This document shows positions 22,558 to 35,300 of a DNA stretch of 64,000 bases, piece after piece (positions within the stretch are counted from its first letter, which is position 1; each line of letters begins with the position of its first letter). This stretch comes from Malachius bipustulatus (Eukaryota > Arthropoda > Insecta > Coleoptera > Melyridae), in the NCBI GenBank assembly GCA_910589415.1, contig OU342636.1:42733735-42797734 (forward strand), given 5' to 3'. A program made the translations under genes and the position numbers. Under the pieces are notes generated by a model. The model was not told where the DNA came from. It did not search any database and saw nothing but the letters and a program-made list of their open reading frames with translations.

Positions 22558-22879
22558 CGTGGGCAGGTGAATTTTGGAAAACTACTTTTTCGTGATCTGG
22601 GGGTCAGGATCGGTGGACATTTGATGAGTTTGGGTGATTTTCGAAAAGTGATGTCGTCCTCAATAGTGTATTTTTTGTTAAAAAATACACTAAAAAAGGT
22701 CAAGATATAATAATTGTATACAGGCCGGGTGCATCTTTAATATTGCAATAAAAATAGAAAAATATTCTTATTTGTTCAAAAATAAATAGGTTCCCGAGAT
22801 ACCTTATCCTCGAAAAACTGGAGAAATAATCTTTTTTTGCACCCTGCATCTCAAAAACGGTGTACCTATTTTCGGACAC
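21601..22879. other. Spacer with MITE end and microsatellite
   Basis: No gene. 'gacaccctgtag' at 22361-22372 is a CAGGGTG-type end; the sequence to its left ('gccgattttgctcaagtg', 'aaaatttcagccccct') looks like element body. A microsatellite is listed separately. Confidence 0.45.
22516..22557. repeat. (AT)n microsatellite
   Basis: A run of alternating T and A with one 'aaat' interruption. Confidence 0.9.
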
Positions 22880-23230
22880 ATCTTAATGAGAATTTTTTGT
22901 TTGGGAATTAGAGAAAACTTGCGCTATTTTGTGACCATCTCGGATCAGTCAAAACATACAAGATATCTGTGATCGTTCCTGAAAGATCCTGAAAAACTGA
23001 AAAATCAAGATTTCCTATTTTTGACATCTTTCTTATTATTTAAAATATTAAATAGTTTTTGCTAGCCTACACAAGACGTCAAGAGCTATTTTATCGCTTT
23101 GACATTAAAAAAAAAATTTCAAAACCAACTAGATCCTAGAGTTTTCATAGTCAACCAAATTTTCTTATGTCCGCCACATTGTTTTTCATGTCATTCTGTA
23201 CTAAAAAAAAATTGAAGAGAGCAAAAATCT
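22880..23230 (+). mobile_element. Single arm of the 13403-14401 hairpin family
   Basis: This matches the left arm of that element in order: 'gtgaccatctcg', 'tcagtcaaaacata', 'atctgtgatcgttcctgaaa', 'aagagct', 'ctagatcc', 'agtcaac', 'gtccgccacattgt'. The opposite arm is missing. Confidence 0.75.
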
Positions 23231-24972
23231 ATCACAGTCAAAAAAATTCTTTTTTTTTTTGCAAAAAAAAAGTGTGATCACCGAAGGACGACGTATGACG
23301 TCGCAATATGACGCGTTACACTACTTGACTTGCGGTTATTTAGGACATTCTGTTGAAGAATTGAAGAAATCCCATCTAGAAAGGCCATCATCTAGGTAGT
23401 GAATAATGGCCATAATCGCGAATGTAATAGGTACTATACGTTTTCTACTCTTTTATAAAATAAAAAAAATTAACAATATAAAATATTAATCAAATACTTT
23501 GTTATTTATTTTACTGCTTGGAACAACTTCCAGTACCGAGTATCGACTGTGCACGCGTGGATTTTGAGAAATGTCAGTTATCGTTCCTATTCACAGCTTT
23601 GCTCTGTTTATCAAATTTACAGCTTTTGATTGGTCCACGAGCGGGTATTACGAATTGCTAATATAGTTGTGATTGGACAAGAGCCCGGTATTATGAACCT
23701 ACGAATAATAACCTTCATAGTTCATCCAAAAAGCTCTAATGATTGGAATATTATTCAATAATAAGAGTAGAAAAACATAATTTCATTTTTCTACATTTGG
23801 AAAGAGCAGTTCAGAAATATAGAGTAAATACGATTATACCATATACCTATAAACCTATAACTGATAAATTCACAGCGAAACCGAGAAACCGTCGAGAGAG
23901 TATTTTTCCCCCAGAAGGGCAAATCACGTAGGAAATATGAAATATTCAAACCGCCAACTTTCCTTCTTTCTTGAATGATGAAACTTATTTATTTGTCCGC
24001 AGAACGGAGTACCTCTACGTACTTCCATTATTAAGCTCAAAGACGACTACCAATTTATTTGAGTGGTAGAAATCTTATTCAATTCGGGTTTTCCATTTGG
24101 CGCTAAAAGCAATAGGCATTGAACGAAAAAACTCCAGAAGTTCTTTTTATGGACTATGTATCATTTAATAATGTAGTTCCATATGGTTCAACCTTTCCGG
24201 TATAAGCAAAAAATAGAAATTATGTGAATTGAAAATAAAATCAAGTCACCTATAAGGACTATTATTTAGCATTTTTTACTATCGTCTCTTATTTATTTTT
24301 TTACAGTCCGGCATGTCATTATTTTTTTAGGCATACCTAATGGCATTTTTATTGGAGTTATTTTGTAAATAGAAGACGAACTAAAATACAGTTATTGGTA
24401 TTAAGGTGAAATCCATAGGGTTTTTTTTTTAAATCAAGCGTGCTTTAGTGTTATATATGTTCATTTAAAGTCGGGCTTTTTTAGTATACATAATATATTC
24501 CGTTAGGTTGCATGAATACCTACCTTTTTTAGAATTCAAGGAAGAACATGGCAATCTGTTTAAACCCTTTGAAAGTTGTGTAACAATAAAAGACCTCAAT
24601 AAAACATGGGATATTCAACCTTTTTAAAAATAACTGCCTCTATCTCTCCAGGACGCAAAACACCTATTTTTTATAGTGCCGCTAAAAAAACTGTTATTTC
24701 TAGAAAGTGGTCTAAAACTCAAACCGTAGGTTGGCCGTAGTCGGTTTTTCATGTCATAAAATACACACTCTTGGCTAATTTTATTATATTAATGTCCAGA
24801 GCTAAACGAGAGACCCGGACGAGATTCTATAAATAAATTAATATTTAATATAGATTTTATAAATGGTGTAAAAAGCCTTCCGACATCAGAGAATTAACTC
24901 ACTTACTATAATTCATATGGCAATTGCAGATTTTTTCAGTTATGAATTTATGCGGATCTACATGTATGTATC
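23231..24972. other. Spacer
   Basis: No gene recognised. 23630-23700 contains two related phrases ('gattggtccacgagcgggtatta' and 'gattggacaagagcccggtatta', each followed by 'gaa'), a diverged tandem pair. Confidence 0.45.
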
Positions 24973-25687
24973 TACACTGTGTCTCTTGAATTTCTGGACA
25001 TAGGGAATTCCCATGTTAAAATAAACTATTGTAAAAATTGGCTCCCCTAATTATTATAAAATAAAATGTCAAATATAAAACTTCTTAAGGAAAAAAAGCT
25101 GCTTCTTATGCTATAATTGGATTTTCATTTGGTTCATCCGTTTTCAAGAAAACCAGGAAAAACTGAACGGTTTTTCGTAGTTTTTCAAGGTTGCTTTGCT
25201 TTTGACAGATAATGCTAATAAGATAATAATAAATCTCTAATATTTCTAAGTGCAATTATTGCCAGAGTAATGTCAATAAATTTTACTTTTTCTTCAATGG
25301 TGTTTTGGTGCAATGGTTTTTCTTCAATAATTCATTTTTATAAACAAGTTTTCCTTTAAAAAGTAATACTTTGCCACTTAAAGTTTTAATAATGAATGAA
25401 TTACTTTTAAACAATCAGTTATTGACAATAATTAATAATTTTTAGCATTATCTGTCAAAAGCAAAGCAACCTTGAAAAACTACGAAAAACCGTTAAGTTT
25501 TTCCTGATTTTCTCGAAAACGGATGAACCAAATGAAAATGCAATTTTAGCATAAGAAGCAGCTTTTTTTCCTTAAGAAGTTTTACATTTGACATTTTACT
25601 GTAAAATAATTAGGGGAGCCAATATTTTCAATAGTTTATTTTAACATGGGAATTCCCTATGTCCAGAAATCTAAGAGACACAGTGTA
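24973..25687. mobile_element. Foldback element, 715 bp, ends TACACTGTGTCTC
   Basis: Left 'tacactgtgtctct' and right 'agagacacagtgta' are inverted, and the arms match for about 240 bp ('ggacatagggaattccca', 'tagcattatctgtcaaaag' at the inner ends). No coding sequence. Its end sequence differs from the CAGGGTG group. Confidence 0.85.
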
Positions 25688-25697
25688 TATGTATACA

Positions 25698-27416
25698 GTG
25701 CATTTATTTTAAGTGTTGCCATAGGGAATAGCATGTAAAAAAATACACCCTATGTTAACTTATGTTGTCTTGTACTTTGGAAGTCGTTTTTAATTTTCAA
25801 TAATAGTACACGTCATCTACTTTACAATACGACCTTTCAGAAAAGCCGGTCATTGTTCAATTTTATGATACAGGCTGTCCCATTGAGGTGAAAAAACTGC
25901 AAGAAACGGTAAGAGATACGAAGTCGGCTAAATTACAAAAAAGTTGCGCTGTTTTGAGACGAGTATTTTGCAATTTTTTTTTTCTCAATATTTCCAGAAT
26001 TTCCTGAAATATCCTGAAAAAACTTGAAACATGCAGATTTATTATTTTAGCCATATCTTCTTTATTATTTAAAAAAAAATTATTATTTTTTTGTAGGTTT
26101 ACATAAGCTGTAATGAGCTACTTATTTGACGTTTCAAAAATTTCCAAAGCCGACTAGATCTTGGGATTTCCAAAGTCAACTTTGGTTTTTCTTATTACCG
26201 CCATATTGTTTTTCATGCCATTCGCTATAGAAAAAATCAAGGAAACAAAAAATCCATTACATTGCAAATAAGTTTGAAAAATTTTTTTCTTCTTTTTCAA
26301 AAATATCGAAAAAAATTGTTTTACCGAATGTCAAAAAGTGCATTTTTTAAGTGTTGCCATAGGTAATATAATATAAATTCATAAATAAAAAAACAATAAA
26401 ACCCAAATAACTAAGCAATAATTTCTGTTAGTTTGCTTAGTTATTTGGGTTTTATTGTTTTTTTTTTATTTTTGAATAAAAAATGTTCACAATACATGTT
26501 CTCTAATAAATTAATAATTTTAACTCACTTTGTTTGTTCTGACTCCTTTATTAAAGTTTAATAATTCAAATGAGTACTAAATAATAAAATTTAAAAAGGA
26601 CCGGTTTTTGACATGTTGTATCGTAAAGTACCTACATGACATTCATGTAGGATATACTATTATTGAAAATTTAAAACGACTTCTAATTCTAAATTACAAT
26701 GGGTACGACGTAAGTTAATATAGGGTGTAATTTTTTACATATTATTACCTATGGCAACACTTAAAAAATGCACTTTTTGACATTCGGTAAAAAAAAATTT
26801 TTCGATAAATTTGAAAATGAAGAAAATTTTTTTTTTAATTTTTTTGCAATGTAATGGATTTTTTGTTTCCTTGATTTTTTATATATCGAATGGCATGAAA
26901 TACAATATGGCGGTAATAAGAAAAACCAAAGTTGACTTTGGAAATCCCAAGATCTAGTCGGCTTTGGAAATTTTTGAAACGTCAAATAATTAGCTCATTA
27001 CGGCTTATGTAAACCTACAAAAAAATAATAATTTTTTTTTAAATAATAAAGAAGATATGGCTAAAATAATAAATCTTCATGTTTCAAGTTTTTTCAGGAT
27101 ATTTCAGGAAATTCTGGGAATATTGAGAAAAAAAAAATTGCAAAATACTCGTCTCAAAACAGCGCAACTTTTTTGTAATTTAACCGACTTCGTATCTCTT
27201 ACCGTTTCTTGCAGTTTTTTCACGTCAATGGGACAGCCTGTATCATAAAATTGAACAATGACCGGCTTTTCTGAAAGGCCGTATTGTAAAGTAGATGACG
27301 TGTACTATTATTGAAAATTAAAAACGACTTCCAAAGTACAAGACAACATAAGTTAACATAGGGTGTATTTTTTTACATGCTATTCCCTATGGCAACACTT
27401 AAAATAAATGCACTGT
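25698..27416. mobile_element. Nested foldback element, 1.7 kb
   Basis: The outer ends are 'cagtgcatttattttaagtg' and its reverse complement. The arms (about 25698-26360 and 26740-27416) are close to identical over about 650 bp and contain an inner 'gatacaggctgtcccatt' border pair at about 25870 and 27235. The same motif 'gtgcattttttaagtgttgcc' appears again at the inner edge (26338 and its mirror at about 26752), as if an element had inserted into a copy of itself. A short perfect hairpin lies at the centre. Confidence 0.85.
26387..26464. repeat. Perfect hairpin at the centre of the nested foldback
   Basis: Two 32-base arms (26387-26418 and 26433-26464) are exact reverse complements, containing 'aacccaaataactaagcaa' and its mirror around a 14-base loop. 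Confidence 0.9.
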
Positions 27417-28244
27417 ATGTTTAAAATTACATATTTTAATATAAATTTAATTCTTGCGAAACGTTTCCGCATTGCATGTGTCAAAAACAGGAACAAATAA
27501 ATAGTAAACGACTTAAGAGTAAACTATGCGCCTAAAAAAGTTCTTTAACATTAACAGAAGGTTTCAAATGCGAAATTATTGTAGCCACACACAACAAAGC
27601 TAATATGCAACTCCACACAGGCAAATCCACCAAAAGGAAGTCTTTTGGTCGTAGGTGCATGCATGGTTATAATTTCGCATTTGAAATATTCTGTCAGTTC
27701 TCAACAACCTTTCCAAATGACATTTTAACATAGCATTATAGACAATAAGAGTTTACTCTCTAGTGTTTTTTACTATTTTTGATAACACCACGTAAGAACC
27801 TGACCTCCCCAAGCAGGCAATTTCGCTTTCTTCGTTGGTTTCTAGGTTTGAGAAAATTAATTTCCAGAAACTGCTTGTAAGAATAAAATTTACTGAGTAT
27901 CTAGCTCATAATAAAAAATTTCATATAATATGCTTCCAACTTTCTGCCGGACCCTGCTGTTATACTCTGGGTGTTTCCGAAATGAGTGCCATAAAATAAG
28001 ATTTCCCTGGACCAAAATAAGTCAAAAAAAAAAGGAAAAAATCCCAAAAAGTCCCAAATTGCATTGCTTTCAAGACACAGGGTGTCAAAGTTTAATAAAA
28101 AAAGTAATTTGTATCGTATTATGAAACCGTTCAAAACATTTTGAACCAATTTGTTATTAGGTAATACACATGTTAGATGTAAGTAATGTTAGAAATAAAG
28201 TGTAGGAAATATTCAGAGAGTCATAAATACCCATTTATACAGTG
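27417..28244. other. Spacer with one small MITE
   Basis: No gene. Apart from the MITE at 27555-27693, it has a CAGGGTG-type word 'acacagggtgtcaaag' near 28077. Confidence 0.45.
27555..27693. mobile_element. Short MITE, 139 bp
   Basis: 'cagaaggtttcaaatgcgaa' at the left is matched by the reverse complement of 'ttcgcatttgaaatattctg' at the right, with about three mismatches in 25 bp. Confidence 0.7.
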
Positions 28245-28440
28245 ACAACGTTTTAGCCCCCTCCCTCCCTTCTTTTAATTCTGAACATGTGATAGAAATT
28301 TCATACAAAAACCAAATCCCATTGCGGAAAGTCTACTACTTTTTGACGTAAAACTAATGCGTCAAACGTCAAAGATGACGTTGCAGTCCCCGCCAATTTT
28401 AAAATTTTAAATTGCATGATCATGTGAGGGCCATGTGAGG
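28245..28440 (+). repeat. C-tract repeat family, copy 2
   Basis: 'agccccctccctccc' (about 28255), then 'actttttgacgtaaaact', 'gtcaaagatgacgttgcagt' and 'ttttaaattgcat', in the same order and spacing as at 9540-9745. Confidence 0.6.
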
Positions 28441-29545
28441 GTCATGAGAGACCTCTCTTTTTAAATTTATTTAATAAATCATCAACACAAAAATGAGGTT
28501 AGTAAGAATGTTTAGATAATACCTACTACTTATTCGTGTTGTTTATAACCCAATCAGTTTGATGACGAATAAACCAAACCATTAAGAATTCCCATAACAT
28601 TTAGAGCAAATTAAACTTTTCTTTGTTTTCCGAAGATTTGGACATAATTCTGTCTATGGAAAAAAGTTCCTCTTAATGTGATTTTTGAGATACAGGGTGT
28701 CACAAAAGACTTTTTTTTCAAAGATATAATATCTCGGAAATCGTTTGAGATATAGAGCTTAACTTTTGTGCATAACTTTACCATTGCATGAAATTAGCTA
28801 CATTTTTAATGCTATAACTAATTTTTTTCATATGAAAGTATAGGGCTCTTATTCTATTAGATAAGGTTACCTGGATTATAAAATTATACTGATTTAGTCT
28901 ACTATTATTATTCTAAGTCAAAGAATATTTCGTATACTCTAAGCAGAAAAATTAATTTCCGACATTACCCACCACAATTTTCACAGTCAACTGGGGAAAT
29001 GTTACTAAATATAAGCACCCGGGGATTGAATAGGATAGAATAGACATCTACACCTATAGGTACATATTATTTATGTATCTTTCATTTAACTGTAAACTGG
29101 TCCCTTTACCTTCATATTTATCAAGTTAAACCGTCATCATAGCCATAGAATCAGATGAATTAACGGTATGAAATAGTCTAGGCCTGAGGCGTCCACGCAA
29201 TCCTGGTTGATGCTAATGGCCCTACTGACTCTTATTAAGGCACGGAAACTGCACGTTGCCAATTTCCCTTGTCATTTCAACGGTAAATTACGCCCGTGAC
29301 CAGAGTCTTGATGGTCTAGTTGACTGGGCCAGTCCGGAACCAGGCGTTTTCCGATAAATCTAGAAACGATTACCTGTATGGGGAATACGCAAATATGACG
29401 AATTTCCATCATCAAAGATTGTATAGTAATAATTGTTTTCGGTAACCTAGGATGCAGTTATTATTGTTGATTGTGTAATAGATTTTCAAAAATTAACCTC
29501 TTTTGCATGATAATAGGTAATATAGTCATAATTAGAGCTTCGAAT
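28441..29545. other. Spacer with a GC-richer island
   Basis: 'tacagggtgtcacaaaag' near 28690 is a MITE end. 29175-29380 is distinctly GC-richer than its surroundings but every frame has stops and I recognise no product; it could be a decayed exon or element. Confidence 0.4.
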
Positions 29546-30098
29546 ACAGGTTGTCCCAGCTCATTATTCGAAGCGGTCTCTGTAGGCCAAACGATGGATT
29601 TTTAAATATTTCTTTTTACAAACTCTTGTACAAGGTCACAATGGTCAATATTTAAAATTATTTTGGACTATACGACAGGTGTCCTATATGAGAGTAATAA
29701 CATATCAAAGTTATGTTTTTTTTCGAATGACATACGGTATATGTATTTTTTTTGGTTTTTCTGATTCTTAAGTGAAAATAAGGTTAACTTTTTGAAAATT
29801 TTTCCCTAGGTATACCTATTTTTAATGGTTTTCGAGATATTTCGATTTTTTCAGAAAATCGAAGTTGCACTTTAGCATCAGTGCATGAAAGTGATTCATG
29901 GACAAAGTATGCACTCCATGCAGAAGGATTTTTTGAGCAAAATTCATTTTGTTCAAATGGTACCATTATTGGTACCGAGGTATTATCTACTAGTCCACCT
30001 AATAAGTAACATTTTGGTGTGCCCATTTTGCTATATGATATTATCTCAAAAAATAAGGGAAAAAATAGGGGTGAGCCATGCCTCTGTGACACCCTGCA
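29546..30098. mobile_element. Probable CAGGGTG-group element, about 550 bp
   Basis: It starts 'tacaggttgtcccagctcat' and ends 'tctgtgacaccctgcag'. The opening is repeated at about 60020-60055 ('tgtcc-agctcatt', 'gggccaaacgat'). The ends match each other only weakly, so the pairing is tentative. Confidence 0.4.
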
Positions 30099-30815
30099 GA
30101 TACCGTCTTGGGTGAATGGTAAGAGGTATAGGATATTATTGAGTGGACATGGATAAGATATTAATCACATATGTGAACGCGAGAAGAGACGGCAATAGAT
30201 AAGCGCGATATGTTGTCCAACCTGTCAATTCTTAATTAATTTGTCCTAATGTCACAAGTCGTGGCACAAGTTTCAAATTATCATTGTCACTTCGTTAATT
30301 TACAGATTTCTTCGTACAGATTCGGTATAGCTATGGAGCCTTACAACTTTTCTTTTGAAAAAATTAAAAAAGATGAAAATATTGGAAAATCTGTCACCTG
30401 CTTTAAATCATGACCGACTACTTTGTTAAAAATGTAATATTTCGAAACTGAAGAAGATTGATTCTTTTTTAAAGCGACAAGAGCAGCCAGCGGATAAACT
30501 CCAATAAAAGTTGTCCGATGTGATGGCACACTGATCCTGACTAAACAATTTCATTTCATGCGATTTGATTCATACATTTATTTCCAACTCGAACCAGATG
30601 TGGTATCACAGTTCCTCAATCTTAGCCTATCACCATAATAAATTCTGAGCCTATACTAAGTGAAGCGAACTATCAAGACGCGAGTTATAATACATAGGTA
30701 CCTACTTCCTTCTCACTCGCGTTAATCTTTTTAGAATTGTCCACGATTTTTCGAACAATATACGTCCCAATTTAACTCGATTGGCTTATATGCAATGCTA
30801 CAGAAGAAGTAAGAT
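30099..30815. other. Spacer with a repeat fragment
   Basis: No gene. 30511-30555 ('gttgtccgatgtgatgg-cacactgatcctgact') is a half copy of the terminal repeat of the foldback at 50991-51277. Confidence 0.55.
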
Positions 30816-31062
30816 ACACAGGGTGTTAAAAAAAGAACACCTTATCTAACTCTTTTTCTTTTGGTTTTGTATATACTTTCTATCGTTTGTTTGTACATAA
30901 AAAAAATATGCAGATGCAAAATGTTAAAATAATTTGAAAAATCCTCCGTATCTTCGAAACCGTCAATTTGCGGACCAATGTTTATTGAGATCTTTTGACT
31001 TATTTTGGTCCATACTGTACCCTCTCCTAATATTCGATAGTTATTTTTTAACCACCCTGTAT
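30816..31062. mobile_element. CAGGGTG-group MITE, about 247 bp
   Basis: 'acacagggtgttaaaaaaag' at the left and 'ttttttaaccaccctgta' at the right are imperfect inverted ends, with AT/TA beside them. Confidence 0.65.
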
Positions 31063-31329
31063 AAAGAGATGATGTATCCTTAGTTGCCACGAAGGGCAAC
31101 ACTCGCTGGACAAACTATATTTTCACAACTTTTCAACGCACTGTTATAAGTTTTTTATACCGGGTGATGCGTTGACGAACGCAGCATAGGAAAAATTTCA
31201 TTTGGAAATTCTAAAATTGCAATTATTGGCTTCACTAATAATAATAATAATCAAATCGTATTTGGATGTTTTGGATTTTTCACCGATCACTTTTCTATAA
31301 AGTCCGTCGTTTAGGAATTCACATACATT

Positions 31330-31587
31330 ATGACAGATATGCGCTGGACAACCGTCCACGTGAATCCAAATAGTTTGGTGTCCCCTATAAAACTGGAGCT
31401 ATTTTCGTTCTGTAATAACACCAGCAATCGTCCTTTATTGGCTAGCGTTTCGTTCAAGAAAAATAATCATAACGTGATAACCCAAAATTCCGGTCCAAAC
31501 ATTAACTTTTTACTTTTTGTGGATGAGTCCTGGTTTGTATCACGTTATGAGGATTCCCTACACTCCAGGCCTAAAAAGTATACAGGG
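31330..31587 (+). pseudogene. Possible Tc1-like transposase fragment
   Basis: An 86-codon open frame contains 'LLFVDESWFVSRYEDS', which resembles the Tc1 block F-x-DES-x-F followed by a basic stretch. Nothing else in the frame matches convincingly. The next bases (31588) begin a CAGGGTG element that would cut it off. This could equally be chance. Confidence 0.25.
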
Positions 31588-32300
31588 TGATTCATAATAT
31601 GTGCGCAGGATTTCAGGATAATGATAGCTCGTTTAAAAATATGAAAAAAAGATTTTATTAACATGGGTTCGAAAACGCACCATTTTCGAGATGCAGGGTG
31701 TCAAGAAAATATTTTTTTTTTTTTACAATTTCTCAGGAACCCTTTCAGATATAAAATTGAATTTTAGTATACATCTTATCATGAATATTATTTATACTTT
31801 TTGAGCTCTGATTAAATTTATTTCATACGGCAGTGGCGGAGATTTTGATGTTGCTTAAAATTTTTTGCCCATAATTTCTACGACACTGCAAAAATTGGCA
31901 TTGTGGAAGCACATTTTAAACTGTCAATGTTTTCTACATATAAAGGTGCTCTTGGTCAAATACTCTAACGTGAACTGTTTTCGAGAAAAAAAGCATTTTA
32001 TGATGAAAAACATAAAAGTGGAAAAATGTTTTGCTTTGATCACTTGTTTTTGATCATTTTTTTATGATTTTTTTTCACTGCCACATATTTTTTTTACTTT
32101 GCCGTCAACGTAGATAATATTCGTAATAATGACAAGATGTGTACATACAAAAGCTGGGCTCTGTATCTCAAACAGTTCCTAAGATATCGTCAAAAAACTG
32201 AAAATAATTAATTTCTTCGACACCCTGTATCTCGAAAACGGGACCATCAATGTTTAATAAGTTTTTTCATATTTTTGAACGAGTTATCACATCCTGAGCT
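31588..32300. mobile_element. CAGGGTG-group hairpin element, family shared with 62517
   Basis: Starts 'tatacagggtgattcata'. An inner pair 'gagatgcagggtgtcaagaa' (31690) and 'tcgacaccctgtatctcgaa' (32217) is inverted. The centre carries 'ggcagtggcggagattttga' and 'tttctacgacactg', also present at about 62777-62835. No open frame beyond repeat shadows. Confidence 0.75.
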
Positions 32301-35300
32301 CCTGCTTTATTGTTATTTAGAAATCTATTCTCCTCTTCGTAATCAATGCAAAGATAACACACTATAATAGTGGTGTTATTGCTAACCGCTGACAAAGATA
32401 AAGATACATTTTGAAATTAAAATAAAAATCCACCTACTACTAATAGCTTTAATCCCAGGAAAAGATAAGTTGCAGTTTAAAATAGCGACCTAGTTGCTGT
32501 TTTTACCATTCTACTCTTCAAAATTGTTCAAACTGTCGACCAAAAATTTTCTTTTTTTTTTCTAAGTAATAGTCTAACGACAGTTAAATGATCAATATTG
32601 CGATTTAGAGCCATTCCTTGTAGTATAGCGTGTGGATTATCTTGCACTTCAAGAAGTATATTCAATTTCGGATCTTAAAATATTTGAGGCAGACCTTGCC
32701 GAGGTAAATTAATAAAAAAAAAAGATTTGATCGACAATTTGATCAACATCTATGAGTATAAAATGGCAAAAATAATAGTAACAGATAATAGAACCAGACT
32801 TTATTATTACCTACTGACTTATAAAGTTTTATTATTGGATTGTCAAAACGTAGAAACGTCATTATTGTTTAGGCAAGGCATGCTATTTTGTGATTAAACA
32901 TTAACAATTACTTGATTTTTACTGAAGAATTTTAGAAAACGACGTGAAATTAAATTAATTTCTGATGTCAAGCGTTATGCGCAATAATTTTAGCTTCATT
33001 TTGATACCAAAACCATTTCTGTCAGTTTAAACGGCGAGCAGGAATCCTCAAAAACCTCTTTCGCAATGCTAATCCCCTATGGCCCGCTTTGAAAATCAAC
33101 ACCCTGTATGTTAAACAAAACTAAAAGATTAAGAGAAAAACGCTGCGAAACATTTGAAACGACACCTGATTTGCTGTATTTGAAAAACATATTACAAAAA
33201 CTTTAAGAAAAAATAACATTTTCCATACAAATCCAATACTTATACTGATTCAATCCAATAAGCAAGAATCTCTGTGGTTTTTATAGGTTTTCAGGTAGGT
33301 ATTATAGTTTAGGAACATTTTTACTGGGGAAAAAATTTGCATACTTCCACATACCTATACCAAAAACGTGGTATATTTAACAATTGGCTGGGAAGATTCA
33401 TCATAATAGCCGTTTTACTGTTCGACTTTACTTAAATTTTACAACACCCCTAAACTTTATGGGATATAACTATTATTTAGAAAAAGGTATGATTTACAAC
33501 TGTGGTCGCCCACGGACATAAAACTATATTCACACAATAGAAAGACCCACTTTCTGACTTTCTCTTCTGTTAATAAATATTTCCATTTTATAGATCAGGT
33601 AGTGGCTTCCCGTTTCTGAACAGTCGAACCGATCCGTGGATTTCAATAGGGCCGGTTTCATTTGAAGGCGGCATAATTTTATTACACCCTCAATAAAATC
33701 TGGAGTCACTCCAGGGTCTGTCATGGTTGGTCGGCGTGTTGGCCTTTATTTGTACACTATAGATGCACAGAAGCTAGAAGCAATATAACTTTGGGGAGAT
33801 GCATCATAAAATTCTATAGTTCTATTTTAGGTAGGTAGATATGAAGCAGTTAGTCAATGCCGGCGACCTAGTTTCGAAATTCAAGCTGTTCTATGTTGCA
33901 TCTGAGAAATCAACGTCCAGGATTATTAAATTCATTATAATGTATGCTATAATAAAAATGGACCGCGCATTCTCAATCTCTTTTTTTTTGAGGAAATGTG
34001 AATGGTGACAACCAAAATTGGCTATCGTCTTTTGTTTTTGAGTTAAGTATTGACAAAAACTTGATTTTTCGAAATTTTATTTCTCCAGTCTCTCTCATTT
34101 ACCAGTAGAAATAGAAGAGAAAAATTCACACATTTTGCAGACAATTTTCTAAAAGGAATGCAGTGATGTAGCAATAAACAAAAAATAATATTCGAGCTAC
34201 AACATGCAGTCATAGTTGGCTTTGGCACCATTAGAAATACAATTTTTACCCTAAAAATTTTCCATTTATTTTGATCTCACTAGAAATTTCTTAAAATTAT
34301 ATTTTCTAATTTGCTGAGACCAAAATAATGGAAAATTGAAAATGCTAATTTTGCCATTAAACTCAGTATCCGAGGTTATAGAAAACAATTTAGAACAACT
34401 TTTTCGAGTCACTTTTTTCAATATCTCTAACGCGAAGCAAAATATCGACAATTGGCTCTCTTTGCAAAGACGTAGTAGGCGGGGTGTTTAAAGATCAAAT
34501 TTAAGTTAGATATCGTAAAAAGTGTGGCTCATCGGTCTGCGCATGACTGTACAAAATTTCGAACCTCGACTCCTTCAAATAGCGAAAATACAGGGGTGTA
34601 TTCATTTTAAATGCGACACACTGTATAAAAGATAAAAAATTTAGGACTTGAATTTTCTTTTTTTTTTTGTATTCCAGCGCACACTGCTTGGCTAAAGGCT
34701 AATTTCTAACATATTTATTTTAGTTTTGAAAAATCAAGTTATATACCTATGACGTCATATGGTTCGCATCACGTTTTTTCTTCAATTAATTCGACGAATC
34801 AAAATGATTTTTTTTTCGAAAAGACAAGAAAAATATTTTTTCTTTAATGTGCCGTCTTTTCATTTTTTTTTTAATGTGACTTGTTGAAGCCAACTGTTAC
34901 AAACATAATATATACCTATCAGAAAAAATTCAGATATAAAATTAAAACCCAAGAAAGTGTCAGAAATAGGGCGATAGATTCAATCTCGTCTATATACAAA
35001 ATTAGCGATTTTCATGTTATGTTTGTGGATCTTTTAAGTTAAGTTCCGACAAGTTTGGAATATTAAAACTGCATGCCGCGTTTGGAATGGGTAAGTATCA
35101 CTTTAATTAAAACTTTTCAGAAGTTCTAAACGATCGATGTTGTTTTAACAGCAGTAAAGCTGCAGACAGGTTTTATCTGTCTCTATCGGTCCCTGTTTGT
35201 TTAAACTATCATGGAAGGCCATGAGATGGACTGACGATCTCCCGGTGATGTATGTGTCTCACATTCTGGTCAGTGGATGACCGCAAACGGTGCCGATTGT

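Noticed and set aside
25863..27248. Two almost identical 63-codon frames (25863-26054 minus and 27057-27248 plus)
   Set aside because: They are the two inverted arms of the foldback at 25698-27416, not a gene pair.
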